A DNA stretch of 64,000 nucleotides from Enchytraeus crypticus (taxonomy: Eukaryota > Annelida > Clitellata > Enchytraeida > Enchytraeidae): positions 975,001-1,039,000 of the forward strand of contig CAJHZI010000556.1 in assembly GCA_905160935.1 (NCBI GenBank), read 5' to 3'. The translations under genes and the position numbers were made by a program. Below are positions 57,443-64,000 of the stretch, one piece after another; within the stretch, counting starts at the first letter, position 1; every line of letters starts with the position of its first letter. The notes beneath the pieces are model-generated. The model made no database searches. It was not told the origin of the DNA and worked only from the letters and a program-made list of their open reading frames with translations.

Positions 57443-57475
57443 ATATATATTTATATATATTATATATATATATAA
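57135..57475. repeat. (TA)n blocks around a family H-like fragment
   Basis: Three TA-rich blocks (57137-57158, 57178-57248, 57408-57475) are separated by TTTTGTGAACGCTCATACAA (also found at 59421) and by text with ACATTGAACCTGCCACTGAT, which resembles the rear of family H. Confidence 0.75.
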
Positions 57476-58371
57476 TTTTATAATGTTTCTCCTTGGAGGG
57501 GATGCTTAGTAAATATATCTGAAAGAATGAACTAATATTAAGCTGTGTATTCAATTGTTATCAAACATTAAAGAAAATTAATAACAAGTGAAAATATCCT
57601 TCGGTAAAACATTTAACATATAAAGTTGGCACTTGTCTCTCAAGGTTGTCCTTGTCTGGTTCAAACATCTTTTTAGGAAACTTTTACTTGGTTGAAGTAA
57701 TTGGTTAAAATAATTTTGCGAGTGTTGGGGGAGCGCGTATGCATCGCGTAAGAATCTATATGGGAAATTTCTAAAATAGAATGGTTGCCGATTCCAATCC
57801 CGATTCTATTTTCTCAACTGAATTGTTGAGAAACATTTTTCAACGTTTGTCTCAAAGACGGCGTACTAATGGCGACGAAAGGAATTCACTTTGAGGGCGT
57901 GTTTTCCCCTCTCCTATATTTAACCTGAGGAGAATAATTTGCTATGTCAAAGTTGCGCAATTGAAGTAATTGAATCCATTTGTGCGGTCTTTAGTCGTGA
58001 GAAATCTTTATGCGGAATGTCACACTACACAGTGGCGTAAAGCAACTGATTTAACTTTAATTAAAATTTATTGTATCCTAATGGTAGTAGAGAAACTATT
58101 TGGTTTAAATTATACTTTGTATTTTTCGATTATTTTATCGAATGTTATGCGACAACGCTAGTGTCAGTATTCCCATTTGCGGATGGTCGTATCAGTTTCC
58201 TTAGGATATGATCATAGTAAGATTAATTAAGGCTACTCTTTATCTCAAATCTAATACCATCGGCCATAGTTTAGCTAACAATTAGAAAGAATCAAAACAA
58301 GTGAGTTAGGAAATTATAACACCAGCTCTTAGCTCATATTTCATCTATCGACTTTCTATTTTTAAAACGCT
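57476..58371. other. Intergenic stretch upstream of Kir, with a short hairpin
   Basis: No gene recognised. AAAATAGAAT (57773-57782) and ATTCTATTTT (57803-57812) form a perfect 10-bp stem with a 20-base loop. 57840-57960 is GC-richer, includes CCTATATTTAACCTGAG and could be promoter DNA, but there is no transcript evidence. Confidence 0.35.
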
Positions 58372-58468
58372 GCTAAAGCTGATGTTAACATTAGTATCCC
58401 CACTAGAAAGCGATGTCAGTGAAGGGCGAGCCCAGGATTTGAACCCCGCACATATTGATCCTAGGTCG
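58372..58468 (-). mobile_element. tRNA-derived SINE, family A, truncated copy
   Basis: Plus text GCTAAAGCTGATGTTAACAT, CTAGAAAGCGATGTCAGTGA and GGATTTGAACCCCGCACATA, TTGATCC; the 5' head with box A is missing. Confidence 0.75.
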
Positions 58469-58679
58469 TTATATTACAATGATATATATTGCTATGTATT
58501 TGCAGATTGACGGTCAATGAATAAATCTTTGTATCATGATAATAACTGGCATAGGATCTAAAGTATGCAAACATATGGATGGGCAAGGATAGGAAACTTA
58601 AAATATTTCTATCTCTGATAAGTCATATTTCATATGAACTAGTATAAGTACCGTGGTGTAAACAGTATTGTAATAAGTA

Positions 58680-58816
58680 ATGAAATGTAGTCTTAAAACA
58701 GTCATGGATAACACAGTAAGATTTGTAATGTAGTCATAAAAACCATCACAGGGTGGCTAACACAGGAAGGTTTGTAATGTAGTCTTAAATACAGTCATGG
58801 CTAACACGGGAAGGTT
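58680..58816. repeat. Three-copy tandem repeat that contains the Kir start codon
   Basis: The unit TAATGTAGTCTTAAA..ACAGTCATGGCTAACACAGG AAGGTTTG occurs at about 58682-58725, 58726-58774 and 58775-58816. The last copy supplies ATG GCTAACACGGGAAGGTTT, the first codons of the Kir frame. Confidence 0.85.
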
Positions 58817-59282
58817 TACCACGGTTCCCTCTTCCGGTGAAGGTCCCACTGATCCTCTAACTGTGGAACAATTCGACCTTCAGATGGACCATCACACGAT
58901 CACCGTGCCTCCGCCGGCTTACTCCATCGCAACGTCGAGTAACTTCGACAGCCTGGTGCGGGCAGTGCCCCCTAGCGGCCCCAGCCTCAAGCTGGCCACG
59001 GACATGGCCGAGGTGGGGCGGCACATGGGGCGGGGAAGACATAGTAAGCGGAGACTGGTGATGAAGTCAGGTGAGTGCAACATCACTAGGAGGAACGTGA
59101 TGAAGAGGCACCGCAGTTATCTGAAGGACATCTTTACGACGCTGGTCGATATGAAGTGGAGATTCCACATTGCGCTGTTTACCTCCGGTTTCGTCATCTC
59201 GTGGAGTCTGTTTGCTTTAGTCTGGTACTTTATTGCGTATGTGAACGGTGATCTGATGGAGGACCATTACGACAATAAAACG
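58797..59282 (+). CDS. Inward-rectifier K+ channel (Kir), first visible coding exon
   Basis: 162 codons from ATG, donor ACG|GTAAGT, phase 0. Residues 1-80 are family-poor (PPPAYS). Residues 85-121 carry the Kir N-domain: KRRLVMKSGECNITRRNV then YLKDIFTTLVDMKWR, with the slide helix. Residues 123-147 (FHIALFTSGFVISWSLFALV WYFIA) are transmembrane helix 1, followed by NGDL. Kir channels are tetramers in the plasma membrane that pass K+ inward, set resting potential and need PIP2. The subfamily (Kir2/3/Irk-like) cannot be fixed from here. The chosen ATG lies in a local tandem repeat; an upstream exon cannot be excluded. Confidence 0.9.
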
Positions 59283-62200
59283 GTAAGTTCGACCTTAGTT
59301 ATATATACCTGAAATGTTTCATTAAATGTAATAATTATTCATATTTTGATACAATATTTTATTTTGATGTGATTCTATGGATTTTCCTTATTAAGTGTTC
59401 GTATATCGCAATAATCATATTTTGTGAACGCTCATACAATTTCATTTTCTATGCTTGCTATACTATATGAAACATTTTGCTGAAGTTCCCATTAAGTGTA
59501 CTTATTGAAAACGGAAAATAGCTTCAGGAGAACTGAAGTATAGGCTGTGGGTATGAAGTTATAAGTTGAGATATCTACATGTAATTGGTAGAAAAATAAA
59601 AATAAAAAGCGTAAAGATGTTACCAAATAGTAGATAATATTAAGGATGATAATTATTAAAGTACTACTGTCGTCAATGACAACTTCGAGCACTATTGAGA
59701 CAAATCCTAGTCGATGAGCAAAAAAGGTACAAAACGATGCAACGTCCAAAATCAAGAAAATCAGTCCAAAGATTAACATATATATTGGATATGCATGTAA
59801 TCTAAGGAATTTCGGTTCTTTCTGCTATAAGAATAAGGTAATACGTGAGTTTCAGATGGCTGAAGCATTGCTTTTATTAAAGCATAACATATAGTTAAGC
59901 CTCAGATTTTAATTTATAAATCAATACGTTTCGGATTTTAGAGGTAGTAAAATTTTAATTTTATATAAAAACTCTATTTTAAACCAGAAATTTAAAACTT
60001 AGATATCAATTATTAACGTCAGTTTCTTCAACCAGCAATGATGCCGTTGTTTTTCGATTACTGAAAGAGAATAAAAGACAAAAATTGTATAATTGTATGC
60101 AGCAGCTACTAATAAAACATTTGTTACTGTCATGAAGTAGTTTGTATCTTTACTTGTCTATTCAAATATGCATTTAGAAAATTAATTTTAATAAGTGCAG
60201 TGCTATGATATGCTTTCAAGTATAGACGTACAATCATTCTAAACTGAATAATTACTGTGATCTTAACAGAGCAGAGAATCTCTTTAACACAAAAGTGAAA
60301 TTATTTTACATGACACAAGGTCTCAGCTCTTGATAAACTCTTTAGGTCAATACTACATTGTCCTGCCTGACTGACCGGTAGCAGACTATTAACTTGTTAG
60401 TATGTAAATGAAGTCGTTTTAATGAGGTCGAATTTAATGCTTTCCTGTCTGTATAATGCCTTTGATTAGGTAGACAGTATCATGAATGTGCGGGAAAATC
60501 ACATTTCGTCTATGCTGCTCTAGAGTGATCTCGTTCTTAGAACAATACCGTTTTATTTGCCAAAATTATTGCCTATTTAAATTATATTTACTATTATTTG
60601 GAATAACTACCCACAGACAGAATAAAGTATTATCAAGCTTCACACTGGTGTCATATCAAAAGTTATATTTCGATAAACTATCTGAGAGACGACGAGTCAT
60701 AGTTAGATCAAAATTTTCATTTGTCTATTTTGTAACAGTAATTCCTCGTATCGTGTTCTGGTTGTTTAAAGAATAGACCAAACGGTGACTGCACGTGTAG
60801 TAGAAGGCTACTAAAACACTAATATCTAAACGAACGCCAAAAAGGGCATTCGGTTGGTGAGCGCCTAGGCTCCAGAAATTGCTACAAAATTTTCTTAAAC
60901 GAATGGAAAAATAAGGGTTTGATGAATGATATGGTATAGGACAGAGCGGTGTGGAGAAGGTCTATTCGTATCTCAACCCTGGTTAAATTGGTATTCAAGG
61001 GAAGATGATGATGATCTAGTCACTATAATATAATTATGTAGTAAATACAAACATAGTGCCTCATCTTAGCGCTCTATTAGGCGTCACTTTTGTGAACATT
61101 AGAGTAGTCTCTCCAGTGAAATCACCATCTGCAAGATTGAATTTAATATATAATATACTTAATTCGTTTTTATGTTGTCTAATTAAGTTTTTTATTTCCC
61201 ATACATGTATTTAAATTAATAATCTATATGTGAGCGCCTTCCTTATTGGAGTATTTTCATGTTGTCTTAACACAATTCCTATCACACTCAATCTTTTTAA
61301 AACATACTTAACTACCAAATAAACAAATAATTAAGAAGAATAGGGTCACCAGGCCTAATATTAATTGCTCATAAACGTGTTATTCTGAAGCGATGCACTC
61401 TTGAAAGTGATGTAGGCTCAACTTTTGTACATGCTCGATGAGAAATTTCACTATTAAGAAACCTCCTAAGCTAAGTTTAATCCAGCTATATTGATTGCAG
61501 CACATACCAATGTCATTAATCGTTCGAATTTGGTTTAGACTTGAAACCTTTCACCTAAGCCACCAACTGTCATAAGATTTATCAGTCAGAGTTTTAAAAT
61601 ATTAATTACGTTTCTACTGAGTGCTTTCGGCCTCTGAAATTTGAGCCTGTGTCATATTTAACTACTCTCAGCTAGACTTATAACTCGATTTATATTTAGT
61701 TCATCACAATTACATACACGTTCACGTAATGGTGTCTTTATATATTTAATATCCTGTTCTTCCATCAAGTCATGCGATATGTCTGGCCCCTGTTTGTCGT
61801 TCGGATAATTAGCACAGTTATACGACGTGTGATTCTAAGTTCGGTTGACTTGAATGCATTAGCGAATAATGACCTCCATGTCAATATTTCTAAAACAAAT
61901 GCACGAATGTCGGAACCGGCATGCTGTTGTTGTCAAAATATTTAATCTTATATCTTCCAGCAGATGTCACTGCGATATCAGCGAAAAGTCATAAATTCAT
62001 AATCACTGCAGTCTGGAAATCACACATTGAAAGTAATTCATCTATCTGTAATATAATTAAAAATATAATTAATTAATTAATATAGTATTAATTTAGAAAA
62101 AAAATTAATATTATAAATAATTAAAAATTAATTAAATATCAGTTAACTCAAAATTAATTAATTAATTAATCACGGATGACTCTAACTGTATTATTTGTAG
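59283..62200 (+). other. Kir intron 1 with retroposon remnants
   Basis: 2.9-kb intron, GTAAGT to TTTGTAG. It contains 59650-59780 (-) a CR1/L2-like LINE 3' end (GACAACTTCGAGCACTATTG), 60008-60055 (-) a family G core, 60770-60835 (+) a family H start, and 60845-61015 (+) a family B copy (GCATTCGGTTGGTGAGCGCC.. GATGATGAT). AATT/TTAA repeats precede the acceptor (62040-62170). Nothing else recognised. Confidence 0.75.
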
Positions 62201-62401
62201 ATGTGTGTCGAGGGTGTGAGCAGCTTCCACACAGCCCTGCTCTACTCGATAGAGACCCAGCACACTATTGGGTACGGCACCCGAGTGATCAGCGGGGCCT
62301 GCTGGCATGCCACGGGGCTCCTGATGCTCCAGAGCTGTGTGGGAACCTTCATCCAGGCTCTTATTACCGGGATCATCTTCGCTAAGATCTCCAGGCCAAA
62401 G
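62201..62401 (+). CDS. Kir channel exon 2: pore loop and transmembrane helix 2
   Basis: 67 codons, phase 0 at both ends, acceptor ATTTGTAG, donor AAG|GTATGA. MCVEGVSSFHTALLYSIETQ HTIGYGTR holds the pore helix and the T-I-G-Y-G selectivity filter (assembled residues 184-188). Glu180 and Arg190 correspond to the Kir pore salt bridge and Cys164/Cys196 to the conserved extracellular disulfide. TM2 is about residues 198-222, then AKISRPK begins the PIP2-binding linker. In TM2 the 'rectification controller' position (Asp in Kir2.1, Asn in Kir1.1) is Gln214 (VGTFIQALITG). Confidence 0.95.
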
Positions 62402-63129
62402 GTATGAGTGGAAATTGTATAGTTGGATTGTATTCAACGTCTGTTTCAGCGATGAAGATGAGATAGAGAGAGAGAGAGAGAGAGAGAACTATGTTTATTT
62501 CAATACACTCAAAGTATACAGTGACCTACACAAACAAGGCCGTCAAAGATGTCACAGGTAACGTATCTAGTTGACCACCCCCTGAGGCATACAAATTGAA
62601 AAATAACTAGGCAAACGGAATAAACATGCAGCACAAGTAAAATAAATAACAGTTGATAAAGTTTTAAATAATAGCAATAACAGTAAATGTGAGAGAGTAG
62701 GATGTTGCAACCCTGCCTGACATTGGAATCGTCAACACACTATATTCTGTTTAACAGACATGTGAAACTATAAGACTAATTTGTATATATAAATTACGTA
62801 TTTATTCTGTATTGTAATACCAATTCACTGAAGACGATCCTGTAGTGAATCGGAACCTATGTTGTTTTATTTATCTGGCATTTACTTTTCATTTGTAACT
62901 AAATTATATCAGTTAAATAGTAAGCACTAGACTATGGTACTCTACTAATAGTGTTACGTACACGTTTTGCTTCATTGCTAAGTAAATCTCTAGATCTGCT
63001 TTGAAGTTGTTACGTCGCGAAGAAACATTGCCTAATGTATGAAACATTGCCTAATGTAAGATTCCAAAGCCAAAAAAATAAGAAGATACTAAAATATTGT
63101 AAAAGTAGAAAAACCTAATTATTTAGTAT

Positions 63130-63262
63130 TTGCTGGAGCCAGTGGCGATGTCGGTAAGATACTCGACATCGGATCAGTATCTTCGGGTTTCAAATCCTTG
63201 GCTCGCCCGCCACTGACATCGCTTTCAAGTAAGGAAACTGACGTTAACATTAACTTTTTTTG
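63130..63262 (+). mobile_element. tRNA-derived SINE, family A, copy in Kir intron 2
   Basis: GCTGGAGCCAGTGGCGATGT, CGGTAAGATACTCGACATCG, GGGTTTCAAATCCTTGGCTC (box B with one extra T), CTGACATCGCTTTCAAGTAA and ACGTTAACATTAACTTTTTT. TAGTATT occurs on both sides (63125-63131 and 63263-63269), a probable target-site duplication. Confidence 0.85.
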
Positions 63263-63295
63263 TAGTATTACAGCATTAACTCGTGACTGATTGAT

Positions 63296-63356
63296 GTGCT
63301 CAAATGCGCTCAGTGTTATCATGGACGACAGTAGCACTCTAATGCTGTTGTTGTTG
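63296..63356 (+). mobile_element. CR1/L2-like LINE 3' tail next to a splice acceptor
   Basis: GTGCTCAAATGCGCTCAGTG, TTATCATGGACGACAGTAGC and ACTCTAATGCTGTTGTTGTTG match the LINE end at 38450-38500. It stops 15 bp before the AG of the Kir exon 3 acceptor, so the element provides the GTTGTT tract where a pyrimidine tract would be expected. Confidence 0.75.
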
Positions 63357-63371
63357 ATGTGGCTGAACCAG

Positions 63372-63746
63372 GGAAGAGCCCAGACGATTCTATTCAGTGA
63401 GAAGGCTGTTATCTGCAAGAGAGACAGCGAGTACTTCCTGTTGTTCAGGGTGGGAGACATGCGGAGATCTCACATCATAGGCACTTCCATCAGGGCCATG
63501 CTGGTTAAGAATAGACTCACCGAAGAGGGTGAATCAATCCCACTGTGCCAATATCATCTCAATCTCGAGTCAGAGACTTCTCGAAGTGACTGTTTTGCCT
63601 TTCTTGTTTGGCCCGTTACGGTAGTTCATAAAATAGACTCGAGTAGTCCGTTGTGGGAAGTGTCGGCAGCCGAGCTTTACACTGACTACTTCGAGATCAT
63701 CGTCATCCTCGAAGGAACGATTGAATCGACTGGAAGTCTGACGCAG
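63372..63746 (+). CDS. Kir channel exon 3: cytoplasmic domain (continues off window)
   Basis: 125 codons, phase 0 at both ends, acceptor AACCAG, donor CAG|GTAATT. The Kir cytoplasmic immunoglobulin-like fold begins: GRAQTILFSEKAVICKRD, FRVGDMRRSHIIGTSIRAML, RLTEEGESIPLCQYHLNLES, FLVWPVTVVHKIDSSSPLWE and DYFEIIVILEGTIESTG. It keeps the family's RVGN-LRKSH and SPL-hydrophobic patches. The linker reads SRPK|GRAQ, with Gly where Kir2.1 has Lys188. The remaining cytoplasmic domain must lie in exons right of 64000; the expected next residues are the C-R-x-S-Y motif. Confidence 0.95.
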
Positions 63747-64000
63747 GTAATTTTTATTTTATTTTTCTCGTAAAATCTGCATGAGACTAGAAATCGTAAT
63801 TATGTTATTTGGCTTGATTAGTTTTGATTATATTCTACATTTGTTTCTTTCAATATTCAGTAATTTTTGTTTTCTTATTTTACTTTCTTTGTAAACTGCT
63901 ATTAAGTCCAATATGGTTCATTTATCGTATTTATAAGATCTGTAATAGTGCAATGCATCTGCACTAACCCTTAGAATATGCTGCATATTCGTATACTATA

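Larger units (their letters stand above)
62402..63371 (+). other. Kir intron 2 with SINE and LINE tail
   Basis: 970-bp intron, GTATGA to AACCAG. It holds a GA microsatellite (62464-62489), family A SINE (63130-63262) and a LINE 3' tail (63296-63356) just before the acceptor. Confidence 0.85.

Overview
The window is nuclear DNA of an animal. Its genes are split by GT-AG introns, it is AT-rich, microsatellites are frequent, and many small retroposons are scattered through it. The proteins (an Unc-4/UNCX homeodomain protein, a ribonuclease H2 subunit C, an inward-rectifier K+ channel) are metazoan. Intron sizes and repeat load suggest an invertebrate, perhaps a lophotrochozoan, but no single feature fixes the phylum. 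There are no prokaryotic genes, rRNA operon, intact tRNA gene or CRISPR array. All repeat families were recognised by eye from copies inside this window, so their boundaries are approximate.

Layout. 1-3269 is the end of an intron that splits the homeobox of UNCX/unc-4. 3270-4646 is its last coding exon, which holds the end of the homeodomain, the Unc-4 downstream basic region and an eh1 repression motif. 4647 to about 33300 has no gene I can recognise: it is a repeat-strewn desert with several GC-richer, non-repetitive islands that could be cis-regulatory DNA. 33368-42392 (+) carries a multi-exon gene for a cysteine-rich, single-pass membrane protein, with three exons that look like copies of one cysteine module and a decayed CR1/L2-like LINE (36591-38515) in one intron. 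45603-46906 (-) is a two-exon RNASEH2C with a GAT microsatellite inside the coding sequence. 46907-58790 is intergenic, with long simple repeats, 5S-derived and tRNA-derived SINEs, a long palindrome and a broken retroelement fragment. 58797 to the window end (+) is the first part of a Kir-type potassium channel gene; three coding exons are visible and it continues off the right edge.

The four genes do not form an operon or an evident functional group. UNCX is a neural/mesodermal transcription factor, RNASEH2C is a housekeeping genome-maintenance subunit, Kir sets membrane potential, and the cysteine-rich membrane protein is unassigned. The cysteine-rich gene and RNASEH2C converge.

The less ordinary content is the retroposon population. 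A tRNA-derived SINE (about 13 copies, with box A, box B and a conserved 3' core) shares that core with a second family ending in TGAT or ATT repeats. Some of its copies have a fold-back palindrome at the 5' end. A second tRNA-derived SINE has a poly-T end. A 5S rRNA-derived SINE has two copies. Two LINE families are present. Several insertions touch genes: one LINE begins about 10 bp after a splice donor, another LINE tail ends about 15 bp before a Kir splice acceptor, and the Kir start codon lies inside a local tandem repeat.
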